The translations under genes were made by a program, and so were the position numbers. Source: Alkalibacterium olivapovliticus (GTDB lineage: Bacteria; Bacillota; Bacilli; Lactobacillales; Carnobacteriaceae_A). Taken from it: DNA of 64,000 nt. The notes under the pieces are model-generated. The model searched no databases. It was not told the origin of the DNA and saw only the letters and a list, made by a program, of their open reading frames with translations. The stretch spans positions 1-64,000 of the forward strand of contig NZ_PVTO01000005.1 of NCBI RefSeq assembly GCF_003003275.1, in the 5' to 3' direction. Within the stretch, counting starts at the first letter, position 1. Every line of letters starts with the position of its first letter. Positions 36,552 through 45,486 of this stretch are shown here, piece by piece.

Positions 36552-38246
36552 TTACATTTCATCAGGTGTTTGAACCCCAAGTATTCTAAGGTCCTCTTTT
36601 AGTACTTCGGTAATGGCAAAAACTAATGCGAGTCGGGCTTCTTTTTCAGGATGCTCATCCAGGACTCGAACATTTGCGTAAAAACGGTTGAACGCCTGTG
36701 CTAACTGTATAGCGTGTTTAGCAATAATTGACGGTTCGTAGTTTTCATAAGCACGTTTGATTGTTTTAGGATAATCATGGAGCAGTTTGACTACTTCCCA
36801 GCTGTACTCGTCGCTCAATGCATGCTGTTCAGAAGGGGATACCCCATGGATACCGGCCTTTCTCATTATACTCATCGCACGGGCTCTGGTATACTGAACG
36901 TAAGGACCTGTTTCACCCTCAAATTGAACCACTTCTTCAATTGTAAAGTCGAAATTATTCAATCGATCATTTTTTAGGTCATGGAAAACTACAGCGCCAA
37001 CGCCCACTTGTTCAGCTACACGTTCTTTGTTTGGCAGATCAGGATTTTTTTCTTCAATCTGCTGTAGGGCCAATGCAGTAGCTTCGTTTAGAACTTCTTC
37101 CAGTAATACAACTTTACCTTTACGTGTTGACAGTTTTTTACCATCTTTCGTAATCAGACCGAATGGAATGTGATGGATATCATCAGACCAGTCAAAACCA
37201 AGTTCTTTAAGAACAGCTTTTAACTGTTTGAAATGATTTGCCTGTTCTTGTCCGACTACATACAGGGACTGAGAGAAGTCGTAATTATCTCTTCTGTATA
37301 GTGCTGCAGCTAAATCTCTTGTCATGTAGAGTGTAGCACCATCTGATTTTCTGATCAGAGCCGGGTTTAAGTCATATTTATCCAAATTAACGATATGTGC
37401 TCCCTGATCGACGGTCAGCAGTTTGTGTTCATCGAGCAGGTCAACGACAGTTGCCATTTTATCGTTATAAAAAGCCTCACCATTATATGAATCAAAGGCA
37501 ATATTCAAGCGTTTATAGACATTTTCAAATTCTTTAAGTGATTCTTCTCTGAACCATTTCCAGATAGCGACGGCTTCTTCATTGCCTTCTTCAAGGCGTC
37601 TGAACCAGGCACGTCCTTCGTCCTCAAGTTCCGGATCATTTTCCGCTTCATCGTGAAATTTGACGTAGAGTCGAAGGAGCTCTTTGATCGGCTCAGCTTT
37701 GACTACTTCTTCGCTGCCCCATTTTTTATAAGCAGTGATGAGTTTACCGAATTGAGTGCCCCAGTCACCTAAGTGATTTATACGGATAGGGGAGAAGTCC
37801 ACTTTTTCCAGGATATTCGATAAAGCATTACCGATAACGGTTGATCGCAGGTGACCCATAGACATCGGTTTCGCGATGTTTGGTGATGACATATCGATTG
37901 GGACATTTCCGCCGTTCCCAATTGATAGATTTCCGTAATTTCCTTTATCAACAATCACTTCATTGATGACAGCCTGTGAAACAGATTCTTTATTCAGGTA
38001 AAAATTGATGTAGGGTCCGACAACTTCCGTTTTTGAAATCAGTGGGGAAGTGACTTTATCGCCTAATTCAGAAGCGATTTGTGCCGGGTTTTGTCTTAAT
38101 AGTTTGGCCAGCTGAAAAGTTGGGAAGGCGATATCCCCATGTTCAGCATGTTTAGGTTTCTCCAGTAGAAGATTGATTTCGTTTAATTCCAGATGATCCT
38201 GCAGTTCAGTATGGATCGCCTCAGCGATCAGTTGTCTATAGTCCAA
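36552..38246 (-). CDS. argS: Arginyl-tRNA synthetase
   Basis: Class Ia synthetase of 564 residues. The N-terminal Add-1 domain covers about 1-110; the HIGH region reads SPNIAKPMSMGHLRST; the KMSKS-like loop reads KKLSTRKGKVV; the C-terminal DALR anticodon domain contains VQYTRARAMSIMRKAG. The start is TTG (38246) with a perfect AGGAGG eight bases upstream. It is divergent from argR, a pairing common in lactic acid bacteria. The leader carries a possible attenuator (38307-38346). Confidence 0.94.
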   Translation of the reverse strand: MDYRQLIAEAIHTELQDHLELNEINLLLEKPKHAEHGDIAFPTFQLAKLLRQNPAQIASELGDKVTSPLISKTEVVGPYINFYLNKESVSQAVINEVIVDKGNYGNLSIGNGGNVPIDMSSPNIAKPMSMGHLRSTVIGNALSNILEKVDFSPIRINHLGDWGTQFGKLITAYKKWGSEEVVKAEPIKELLRLYVKFHDEAENDPELEDEGRAWFRRLEEGNEEAVAIWKWFREESLKEFENVYKRLNIAFDSYNGEAFYNDKMATVVDLLDEHKLLTVDQGAHIVNLDKYDLNPALIRKSDGATLYMTRDLAAALYRRDNYDFSQSLYVVGQEQANHFKQLKAVLKELGFDWSDDIHHIPFGLITKDGKKLSTRKGKVVLLEEVLNEATALALQQIEEKNPDLPNKERVAEQVGVGAVVFHDLKNDRLNNFDFTIEEVVQFEGETGPYVQYTRARAMSIMRKAGIHGVSPSEQHALSDEYSWEVVKLLHDYPKTIKRAYENYEPSIIAKHAIQLAQAFNRFYANVRVLDEHPEKEARLALVFAITEVLKEDLRILGVQTPDEM

Positions 38247-38306
38247 GAAAAAGACCTCCTAAGTAATATAAGTAGCTGTGTGACCAGCTTCAAGTCATCT
38301 AAGCAT

Positions 38307-38346
38307 AAAAAAAGGGCTGGTTTTTGAATAGTCAAAAATCATAGCC
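38307..38346 (-). promoter_or_regulatory. Terminator-like hairpin in the argS leader (candidate attenuator)
   Basis: On the minus strand GGCT..TTTTTG pairs with CAAAAA..AGCC and is followed by seven T, about 60 bases before the argS start and inside its transcript. An upstream AATCAT can pair instead with ATGATT inside the 5' arm, giving an alternative fold. No T-box sequence is present. Confidence 0.5.
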
Positions 38347-38377
38347 GATTTTGTTTACTATAATGATTAGCACTTGT

Positions 38378-38406
38378 ATTATAGCAAAGCTGGAGCTTAG
38401 TAGCAA
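38378..38406 (-). promoter_or_regulatory. Sigma-A promoter of argS
   Basis: On the minus strand TTGCTA (38401-38406), 17 bases, TATAAT (38378-38383), about 130 bases before the start codon. Confidence 0.7.
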
Positions 38407-38508
38407 TACTTACTGATTTATGGATAGATTGTGAACCTTTATGTTATTAATTCCCAATTCTGAGTAATAATTAATGAAAAGCGAATGAAAATACAGTATA
38501 CTATAACT

Positions 38509-38538
38509 ACTAATATGCACTAATATTTACTAATATTC
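38509..38538 (+). repeat. Three tandem 10-bp repeats upstream of argR
   Basis: ACTAATATGC, ACTAATATTT and ACTAATATTC follow each other without gap, one helical turn apart. They lie between a TATACT box (38496-38501) and the AAGGAGG of argR: operator-like geometry. Confidence 0.75.
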
Positions 38539-38557
38539 AGGAAAAGGAGGAAATGCA

Positions 38558-39019
38558 ATGAAAAAGACCGAAAGACAAATGTTGATCAAGCAAATCATTT
38601 TAAACAATGATATTTCCACTCAAGAGGAATTGCTGCATCAGCTGCAGGCTAAGGGCGTTAAAGCGACACAGGCAACTATTTCCAGAGACATCAAGGAGCT
38701 GAACCTGGTCAAAACGAACAGTTCAACTGGTGGGACGAAATACACCATTTATCAGAACAATCAGATGACAATGGAAGACAAACTTAGTTCTACCATCAAA
38801 AGCGTCGTTTCGGACTATAATTGTGTTCAGTTTATGAATATCGTTGTTACTTTACCTGGTAATGCACACGTCATCGGTGCGTTGATCGATGATATCGAGT
38901 TCCCGGAAATCGTCGGAACGGTTGCTGGAAACGATACAATTATCCTCATCTCTAAAACGAATGAAGATGCACAACACATTTATACTTATTTTGACCGCAT
39001 ATTATCAGAAACAGATTGA
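38558..39019 (+). CDS. argR: Arginine repressor ArgR/AhrC family
   Basis: Protein of 153 residues. The N-terminal winged helix has STQEELLHQLQAKGVKATQATISRDIKEL, the DNA-binding element. The C-terminal hexamerisation and arginine-binding domain has LPGNAHVIGALID and GTVAGNDTIILI. In the usual GxxxGDDT motif both Asp bind arginine; here the first is Asn (GNDT). Lactic acid bacteria often have paralogues with altered arginine sites. A strong AAGGAGG precedes the ATG. Likely controls arginine genes and itself. Confidence 0.92.
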   Translation: MKKTERQMLIKQIILNNDISTQEELLHQLQAKGVKATQATISRDIKELNLVKTNSSTGGTKYTIYQNNQMTMEDKLSSTIKSVVSDYNCVQFMNIVVTLPGNAHVIGALIDDIEFPEIVGTVAGNDTIILISKTNEDAQHIYTYFDRILSETD

Positions 39020-39022
39020 AAT

Positions 39023-39109
39023 CAGGAGACTGCTGCAGAAAGTTGACCTACATTTATAGGCTTGTGTCTACATAAATAGGTTATTCCTTTCGAGGGGTCT
39101 CTTTTTTTT
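39023..39109 (+). terminator. Probable terminator after argR
   Basis: An outer GAGAC/GTCTC stem encloses an inner hairpin (ACCTA-CA-TTTAT with ATAAATAGGT) and is followed by eight T. Confidence 0.5.
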
Positions 39110-39204
39110 ATGCAATATGACGCTTGCAAACGCCTACTAATCTTATTATAGTTAAAGAGTGCACATGTTGGATAAACTAATACAATTATTGGAGGAAGTA
39201 CAGA

Positions 39205-40716
39205 ATGACAACAAATTTACTGTCTTTGCAGAATGGATCTGATATCAGAGGATTTGCCATCGACACTGAACAAAATAGTAAAAATCTAACTGTCGAAACA
39301 ATCAAATCGATCGCTAACGGCTTAATCAACTGGTGGAGTGATAAGGATGGCAGTAAACCAGCGCAAACTGTCATAACCATTGGACATGACAGCCGTCTCA
39401 CAGGTCCGGTTATTAAAGGCTGGTTGACGGAGGTCTTCACCGAAGCTGGGCTGACTGTGATCGACGCTGGAATGGCCACGACACCCGCATTATTCATGTC
39501 TACACAGTATGATGACTTCAAGTCAGATATTGGCATTATGATTACTGCAAGTCATTTGCCGATGGAATATAATGGTCTGAAATTTTTCACTGAAAAAGGG
39601 GGTCTTGAACACGAGGACATTGAATCGATCCTCACCCTAGCTGATCAGCCGCTTAATCTTCCTGCAGACTCTAAGAAAGGGCAAGTTGAGCAGAAGGACT
39701 TACTATCCATCTATGCAGCCGACTTAGTCACTAATATACGCAAAGTGTTAAATGTTTCAGAAACTGACCAGCCTCTTTTGGACCGTAAAATCATAGTGGA
39801 TGCTGGAAATGGAGCAGGAGGATTCTTTGCAGAAAAAGTATTACAGCCCCTCGGAGCCAATACTGATGGGAGCCAATTCCTGAATCCGGATGGCACTTTT
39901 CCAAATCACGAACCAAATCCAGATAATAAAGAAGCAATGAAAAGCATTTCTGATGCTGTCTTGAAGAACAGTGCAGACCTGGGAATTATTTTTGATACTG
40001 ACGTGGACCGTTCAGCTATCGTGAATAGAAGAGGACAGAGTATCAACCGCAATAGTCTGATTGGGTTGATTGGTGCAATTATTCTTGAAGAAAATCCAGG
40101 AACAACGATTGTTACCAATTCGCCTGTATCTGACCATTTGATTACCTTTATCGAAAATAAACATGGGAAAGTGGACCGTTATATTTCAGGTTACCGTAAT
40201 GTAATCAACCGCGGGATCGAATTGAATAAGCAGGGAATAGACTGTGATCTGGCAATCGAAACGAGTGGACATGCGGCAATCAGAGAAAACTTCTTCCTGG
40301 ATGACGGTGCTTATCTTGCCGCTAAGATCATTGCTAAAGAAGCTGAAATGGCTAAAGATGGCAGAAGTGTAACCGATCTGATCGATACACTTGGTCAGCC
40401 GGCCGAAACTGAAGAAATCAGATTTGTAATCGAAACGCCAGCCTACAGGGATATTGGTATGGATATATTGAATCGGTTTGCACTGTGGTTGAAAGAGACA
40501 GACGGCTTTGCTGTAGTGGAGGATAATTTGGAAGGGATAAGAAGTCAGATCAGATCCCCTTATGGTCATGGCTGGCTTCTGTTGCGTATGAGTCTGCATG
40601 AACCTAAACTGGTTCTGCAGATTGAAAATGATGAAGAAGCTATGATTCCCCTCATCAAAGAACAGCTGAAAGCATTCTTTTATAGTATTGAGGACTTAAA
40701 TACGAGTAAATTATAA
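39205..40716 (+). CDS. Phosphohexomutase (phosphomannomutase/phosphoglucomutase family)
   Basis: Four-domain alpha-D-phosphohexomutase of 503 residues. It shows the phosphoserine loop MITASHLPMEYNGLKFF, the Mg-binding FDTDVDRSA, the sugar loop ETSGHAA and the C-terminal phosphate-binding loop LLLRMSLHEP. TASHLP in place of TASHNP and RMSLHEP in place of RPSGTEP mark a subfamily that I recall also from plant chloroplast proteins. It would isomerise hexose 1- and 6-phosphates; the exact sugar cannot be fixed. It is followed by a terminator shared with zwf. Confidence 0.82.
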   Translation: MTTNLLSLQNGSDIRGFAIDTEQNSKNLTVETIKSIANGLINWWSDKDGSKPAQTVITIGHDSRLTGPVIKGWLTEVFTEAGLTVIDAGMATTPALFMSTQYDDFKSDIGIMITASHLPMEYNGLKFFTEKGGLEHEDIESILTLADQPLNLPADSKKGQVEQKDLLSIYAADLVTNIRKVLNVSETDQPLLDRKIIVDAGNGAGGFFAEKVLQPLGANTDGSQFLNPDGTFPNHEPNPDNKEAMKSISDAVLKNSADLGIIFDTDVDRSAIVNRRGQSINRNSLIGLIGAIILEENPGTTIVTNSPVSDHLITFIENKHGKVDRYISGYRNVINRGIELNKQGIDCDLAIETSGHAAIRENFFLDDGAYLAAKIIAKEAEMAKDGRSVTDLIDTLGQPAETEEIRFVIETPAYRDIGMDILNRFALWLKETDGFAVVEDNLEGIRSQIRSPYGHGWLLLRMSLHEPKLVLQIENDEEAMIPLIKEQLKAFFYSIEDLNTSKL

Positions 40717-40717
40717 A

Positions 40718-40766
40718 AATAGCCTGATCAGACGCGATTGCAAGTGTCTGATCAGGCTATTATAGT
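40718..40766. terminator. Bidirectional terminator between the phosphohexomutase gene and zwf
   Basis: A perfect 16-bp inverted repeat, AATAGCCTGATCAGAC (40718-40733) with 40746-40761. The T-run is better on the minus strand, serving zwf. Confidence 0.85.
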
Positions 40767-42221
40767 TTACCCTTTAAAAATCCATTTATGATTTTGCTGC
40801 TCCAGAAGAACATCTGCTTCTTTGGGCCCCATAGTCAAAGCAGGATAGAAGGGAATTGACTCAGTCATGTTATCCCATTCTTTACGAATCTGATCAACAT
40901 ATTTCCAGGATGTTGCCACTTCACCCCAGTGTGCAAAGTGCGTTTCGTCCCCATTTAGCACATCCAAAATCAGTTTTTCATACGCTTCCGGACTGTCCTT
41001 GACAGTGTCCTCTGAACGCAAATTAGATAGTTGAGTCGGTTCCAGGTGCATACCGGGACCGATTTTTTTATTGTTCAAAGTCAGTTCAATGCCTTCATCA
41101 GGGCTGATCAGAACAGATAGTAAAGTAGGCTGATCACTGAATAAGTCTGACTCTGTCGATCTGAACACGATATCCACTCGAGAGGTTTTTTCAGATAACC
41201 GTTTTCCTGTCCGAATATAGACTGGCACATCGCGCCATTCATCTGTATCAATGGTCAATTTTCCGGCAACAAATGTTTCGGTTAAAGTGTCAGGATCAAC
41301 TTTTTCTTCCTGACGGTAGCCTTTAGTTTTCCCATCTTCTGAAGGAGCATATTGACCTCTTACAAATTCAGTTTTGTCATCCTGTGTTACCTTAGGATCT
41401 TTAAGGGCTTTGAGAATAGCCAGTTTTTCTTTGCGCACGTTATTAGTGGTAAAAGAGGCCGGTTTTTTCATGGTCAAAAGACTAACGACCTGCAGCATAT
41501 GATTTTGTACCATGTCTCTAAGTGCTCCACTTTTATCGTAATACTCCCCGCGTTCTTCAACCCCAAGGTCTTCACTTAAAGTGATCTGGATATTAGAGAT
41601 GCTGTCTTTATTCCAGCTGTTTTCAATGAGGCGGTTGGAAAATCGCATGGCCAGTAAATTTTGAACCATTTCTTTTCCTAGATAGTGGTCAATGCGGTAC
41701 AACTGATCTTCATCGAAAGAATCATTTATTTCGTCATTTAATGCCTTGGAACTGTCAAAATCTGTTCCAAATGGTTTTTCGATAATGACACGGTTGAACC
41801 CGTTTTCTGTAACAAGTGACTGTTCTCTTAAATGGTGAGTGATCGTTCCAAAGAAACTAGGGGACATGGACAAGTAGAAAATACGATTTCCTTCTATTGC
41901 ATACTCTTCATCGAGTGTGTCTGCCAATTCTTTAAGCGTATGATAATGCTCTGAGTCTTTTACATTATGGGACTGGTACCTGAAATGCTTCGCAAATGAT
42001 TCTGCATGCTCTTTGGAGTCAATCAGGTCTTCGATTGAATCGAGGACAACCTCCTGATAATGTTCATCTGACCAGTCTCTCCGGGCAGTGCCGATGACTG
42101 CAAAAGATTCTGACAGCATGCCTTTTTTATAAAGACGGTAAATTGCGGGATATAGTTTACGGTGAGCCAAATCTCCAGTGGCTCCAAAAATGATGAATAA
42201 TGCTTTCGTATCTTCAGACAT
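40767..42221 (-). CDS. zwf: Glucose-6-phosphate 1-dehydrogenase
   Basis: NADP-dependent enzyme of 484 residues opening the pentose phosphate pathway. The N-terminal Rossmann fold has IFGATGDLAHRKLYPAIYRL; the substrate signature RIDHYLGKEMVQNLLAMRF has the catalytic His-Tyr-Lys region; VIIEKPFGTD is also typical. Start ATG with AGAGGAAA upstream. It faces the phosphohexomutase gene, linking hexose phosphate handling. Confidence 0.94.
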   Translation of the reverse strand: MSEDTKALFIIFGATGDLAHRKLYPAIYRLYKKGMLSESFAVIGTARRDWSDEHYQEVVLDSIEDLIDSKEHAESFAKHFRYQSHNVKDSEHYHTLKELADTLDEEYAIEGNRIFYLSMSPSFFGTITHHLREQSLVTENGFNRVIIEKPFGTDFDSSKALNDEINDSFDEDQLYRIDHYLGKEMVQNLLAMRFSNRLIENSWNKDSISNIQITLSEDLGVEERGEYYDKSGALRDMVQNHMLQVVSLLTMKKPASFTTNNVRKEKLAILKALKDPKVTQDDKTEFVRGQYAPSEDGKTKGYRQEEKVDPDTLTETFVAGKLTIDTDEWRDVPVYIRTGKRLSEKTSRVDIVFRSTESDLFSDQPTLLSVLISPDEGIELTLNNKKIGPGMHLEPTQLSNLRSEDTVKDSPEAYEKLILDVLNGDETHFAHWGEVATSWKYVDQIRKEWDNMTESIPFYPALTMGPKEADVLLEQQNHKWIFKG

Positions 42222-42410
42222 TAGTTTCCTCTTTTCTACATGTAAATAGCATGTCGGTTACATTCTATTATCTATTTTACTTTTAATTCGATTAGCATTC
42301 AACTTTATTGTGAAAGAAGTCTTTCCTTATCATAGCCTAATCATATCATTTGAACAATCGAAAACGTTTGCGATAAGGTAATAGTAACGAAATATGAAAG
42401 GATGAGGTAA

Positions 42411-43868
42411 TTGAGTAAATACGATAATCTTGAATTGAACTATATTGACGGAGAATGGGTCAAAGGCAGCAGTGATGAAGTAATCGAATCGATTGATCCT
42501 TACACAGAGGAAGTCTATGCGACAGTTCAGGCAGCCTCATACGAGGATTTAGACAAAGCCTATAAAAGTGCAGAAAAACATCAGAAAGAATGGGAAAAGA
42601 CTGGACCATTTGAAAGAGCAGCGATTATTAGAAAAGCTATCAAGATAACTGAAGATAGAAAAGAAGAAATCACAGATATGCTGGTTAAAGATGCCGGTTC
42701 TACCGTGGCTAAAGCACAGCTGGAAATTGACATCGTCATTGCAATCATGCATCTGGCAGCAGAGTTTCCTTTCCAAATGGAAACGATTGTTAATCAGTCC
42801 ATGATTCCAGGTAAAAAGAATTATGTTTCGAGAAAGCCTGCAGGTGTGGTAGGCGTCATTGGCCCATTTAACTTCCCAATGAACCTGTCGATGCGTTCAG
42901 TAGCCCCTGCACTCGCTGCAGGTAACGCTGTCGTGTTAAAACCGGGTCATCAGACGCCGATTAGTGGTGGGAATGTCATTGCTAAGATATTCGAAGAAGC
43001 CGGATTGCCTAAAGGTGTCCTGCAGGTCGTTCATCCGAAAATTTCTGAAATTGGTGACGCGTTCTATGAACACCCTGTTCCAGATGTTATTTCATTTACT
43101 GGTTCAACTGGTATCGGGAAACAGATCGGTGAAGTGTGCGGACGTGAAGTCAAGAAAACGATACTGGAACTTGGCGGAAACAACGCAATGGTCGTTCTCG
43201 ATGATGCAGATATCGACACCGCTGTCAAAGGCGCTATTTACGGACGCTTCATGCATAGTGGTCAAATCTGTATGGCAACCAATCGAATTATTATAGATGA
43301 GTCAGTCTTTGATGAGTTTGCTGACAAATTCGTTGAAAAAGCTAAATCACTGAAACATGGAGATCCAACGCAGGAAGGCACGCTGATCGGCCCACTGATT
43401 GATGGCGACCAGGTTGAGCGCTTACTGGAAGAAGTCGAAACAGCGAAAGGCGAAGGGGCAGAAGTTCTGCTTGAAGGAAAAAGAGAAGGAAACGTTCTAA
43501 CTCCTTACGTTTTAAAAGGAACTAACGATATGTCTACAGCTCAAAATGAAATGTTTGGGCCTGTTATTACGCTGATTCCAGCTAGAGATGAAGCGCATGC
43601 TTTAGAACTGGCCAATGATACAGAACAAGGCTTAAGTGGGGCTGTTTCATCAAGCAATGAAATACGAGCCTTTGCATTTGCTGAAAAAATGGAAACAGGT
43701 ATGGTTCATATTAATGATCAGAGTGTTAATGACGAACCATATATTGCTTTTGGTGGAGAAAAAGCATCAGGTATCGGCCGATTCGGTCGTGAACATTCAC
43801 TTGATGAATTTACCACATGGAAATGGATCTCTGTGCAGGAAGAACCAAGAGAGTATCCGTTTGATTAA
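42411..43868 (+). CDS. NAD(P)-dependent aldehyde dehydrogenase
   Basis: Aldehyde dehydrogenase superfamily enzyme of 485 residues. It shows GVVGVIGPFNFPMNLS, FTGSTGIGKQI (cofactor loop), LELGGNNAMVVL (general base Glu) and HSGQICMATNR (catalytic Cys). Similarity is to the benzaldehyde/vanillin or YfmT-like group, but the substrate is not fixed by sequence. The start is TTG with AAAGGATGAGG upstream. Single gene with its own terminator. Confidence 0.88.
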   Translation: MSKYDNLELNYIDGEWVKGSSDEVIESIDPYTEEVYATVQAASYEDLDKAYKSAEKHQKEWEKTGPFERAAIIRKAIKITEDRKEEITDMLVKDAGSTVAKAQLEIDIVIAIMHLAAEFPFQMETIVNQSMIPGKKNYVSRKPAGVVGVIGPFNFPMNLSMRSVAPALAAGNAVVLKPGHQTPISGGNVIAKIFEEAGLPKGVLQVVHPKISEIGDAFYEHPVPDVISFTGSTGIGKQIGEVCGREVKKTILELGGNNAMVVLDDADIDTAVKGAIYGRFMHSGQICMATNRIIIDESVFDEFADKFVEKAKSLKHGDPTQEGTLIGPLIDGDQVERLLEEVETAKGEGAEVLLEGKREGNVLTPYVLKGTNDMSTAQNEMFGPVITLIPARDEAHALELANDTEQGLSGAVSSSNEIRAFAFAEKMETGMVHINDQSVNDEPYIAFGGEKASGIGRFGREHSLDEFTTWKWISVQEEPREYPFD

Positions 43869-43919
43869 ATAAAACATAGAGTCACAAGTCATTCGTTAAA
43901 GGGAATAAATTAAAAATAA

Positions 43920-43977
43920 AACAATCTGGATCAGTCAGGAATTTTAACATATTCCAGTCTGTCTGGATTGTTTTTCT
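43920..43977 (+). terminator. Terminator after the aldehyde dehydrogenase gene
   Basis: The AACAATC arm pairs with GATTGTT around an inner GGAAT/ATTCC hairpin, followed by T-rich sequence. Confidence 0.75.
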
Positions 43978-44107
43978 TTTTCTATTTCCAGGGCAAATGA
44001 AGAATGAGTGAACATTTGGCTAGTGACTGTCCACTATTTTAATTAAATGTAGCTTGAAAGCTTAACCTTTGGTACAATGCATAGAGAATAGAAAAGAGGA
44101 ATAGAAT

Positions 44108-45430
44108 ATGACACACCCATTTGAACCATTTGAATTATCCCCTTATTTGATCGAAGCGATCAAAGAGATAGGGTTCACTGAACCGACTGACATACAAAAA
44201 AAGGTTATTCCAGAAGTGAAAAAAGGCAGAGACATCATTGGAAAATCCCAGACTGGTTCTGGAAAAACACATGCTTTCCTGCTCCCGTTATTTAACAAAT
44301 TAGACCCGAGCAAACAGGAAGTACAGATTGTAATCACTGCTCCGAGTCGTGAGCTCGCGGAACAGTTATATAATGCTGCGTTCCAGTTAGCTGAACATTC
44401 AGAAGAAGAAGTGAACGTTCAATTATTTGTTGGTGGAACAGATAAGAATCGTCAGATCAGTAAATTACAGAATAAACAACCTCACGTCGTTATTGGAACG
44501 CCTGGACGTTTACTTGATTTGATCACATCAAACTCACTTTTGACGCACACTGCACCTTACATGGTAGTAGATGAAGCAGATATGACACTCGACATGGGAT
44601 TCCTTGAAGATGTCGATAAAATAGCTTCTCGTATGGCAAAAAAAGGGCAGATGCTGGTATTCTCAGCAACGATTCCTCAGAAATTACAGCCATTCCTGAA
44701 AAAATACATGCATAACCCACTCAATATTGAAGTTGATAATGAACTAGTTATTGCTGATACAGTTGATAATTGGCTGATCTCAACAAAAGGGAAAAATAAA
44801 GTCGACCTCATCTATAATTTACTGACATTAGGACAACCTTATTTAGCCTTAATATTCGCAAATACAAAAGAACACGTGGATGAAATTTCTCTGGCCCTTA
44901 AGAAAAAAGGATTGAATGTAGCAGTCGTTCACGGAGGAATCCCTTCAAGAGAACGTCGCCGCGTCATGCGCCAGATCCAGAATCTGGATTATCAGTACGT
45001 TGTCGCAACGGATTTAGCTGCTCGAGGAATCGATATTGAAGGGATTTCGCATGTTATTAATGCTGAAGTACCTCAGGACCTGGACTACTTTGTTCACCGA
45101 GTAGGAAGAACGGGACGTAATCAGTTACCTGGGACAGCAATCACTTTGTACGGGCCTGATGATGAAGAAGATATTAATATCATTGAGAAAAAGGGAATTG
45201 CTTTTAAACCAAAAGATATCAAAAATGGTGAAATAGTGGATTCATTTGACCGTAATCGACGAGATAAGAGAAAACCGAAAGATTCAAAATCTTCTTTTGA
45301 TCCGACTTTACACGGGATGAGAAAGAAAGCTAAGAAAAATGTAAAACCTGGATATAAACGTAAAATCGAACGCGTAAAACAAGAGAAGAAAAAACGAGCA
45401 AGACGATTGAAACAGAATAATAACGATTAA
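44108..45430 (+). CDS. cshB: DEAD-box RNA helicase, CshB type
   Basis: RNA helicase of 440 residues. Motifs in order: Q motif with FTEPTDIQ, Walker A SQTGSGKT, PSRELAEQ (Ia), TPGRLLDL (Ib), DEAD in VVDEADMTLDMGF, SAT (III), HGGIPSRERR, TDLAARGIDI and HRVGRTGR (VI). The C-terminal 70 residues are Lys/Arg rich, typical of CshB. Probably acts in ribosome assembly, mRNA decay and cold growth. An extended -10 (TGGTACAAT) lies upstream. Confidence 0.9.
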   Translation: MTHPFEPFELSPYLIEAIKEIGFTEPTDIQKKVIPEVKKGRDIIGKSQTGSGKTHAFLLPLFNKLDPSKQEVQIVITAPSRELAEQLYNAAFQLAEHSEEEVNVQLFVGGTDKNRQISKLQNKQPHVVIGTPGRLLDLITSNSLLTHTAPYMVVDEADMTLDMGFLEDVDKIASRMAKKGQMLVFSATIPQKLQPFLKKYMHNPLNIEVDNELVIADTVDNWLISTKGKNKVDLIYNLLTLGQPYLALIFANTKEHVDEISLALKKKGLNVAVVHGGIPSRERRRVMRQIQNLDYQYVVATDLAARGIDIEGISHVINAEVPQDLDYFVHRVGRTGRNQLPGTAITLYGPDDEEDINIIEKKGIAFKPKDIKNGEIVDSFDRNRRDKRKPKDSKSSFDPTLHGMRKKAKKNVKPGYKRKIERVKQEKKKRARRLKQNNND

Positions 45431-45434
45431 CAGT

Positions 45435-45486
45435 AAAAAAACAGCAGCTGCTCCCAGGTTTAAATAGGGAGCAGCAGCTGTTTTTT
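45435..45486. terminator. Bidirectional terminator between cshB and the DUF1189 gene
   Basis: A perfect 20-bp inverted repeat (45435-45454 and 45467-45486) with A and T runs at its outer ends and an 11-12-base loop. Confidence 0.92.

Noticed and set aside
38247-38377. T-box riboswitch in the argS leader
   Set aside because: No AGGGTGG-type T-box or specifier-loop architecture; only a terminator-like hairpin.
40186-40599. Minus-strand frame of 137 codons inside the phosphohexomutase gene
   Set aside because: It is a shadow of a well-supported gene with intact motifs on the plus strand.
43869-44107. Possible small gene between the aldehyde dehydrogenase and cshB genes
   Set aside because: Only a terminator and an extended -10 promoter are seen; no frame with a ribosome site.
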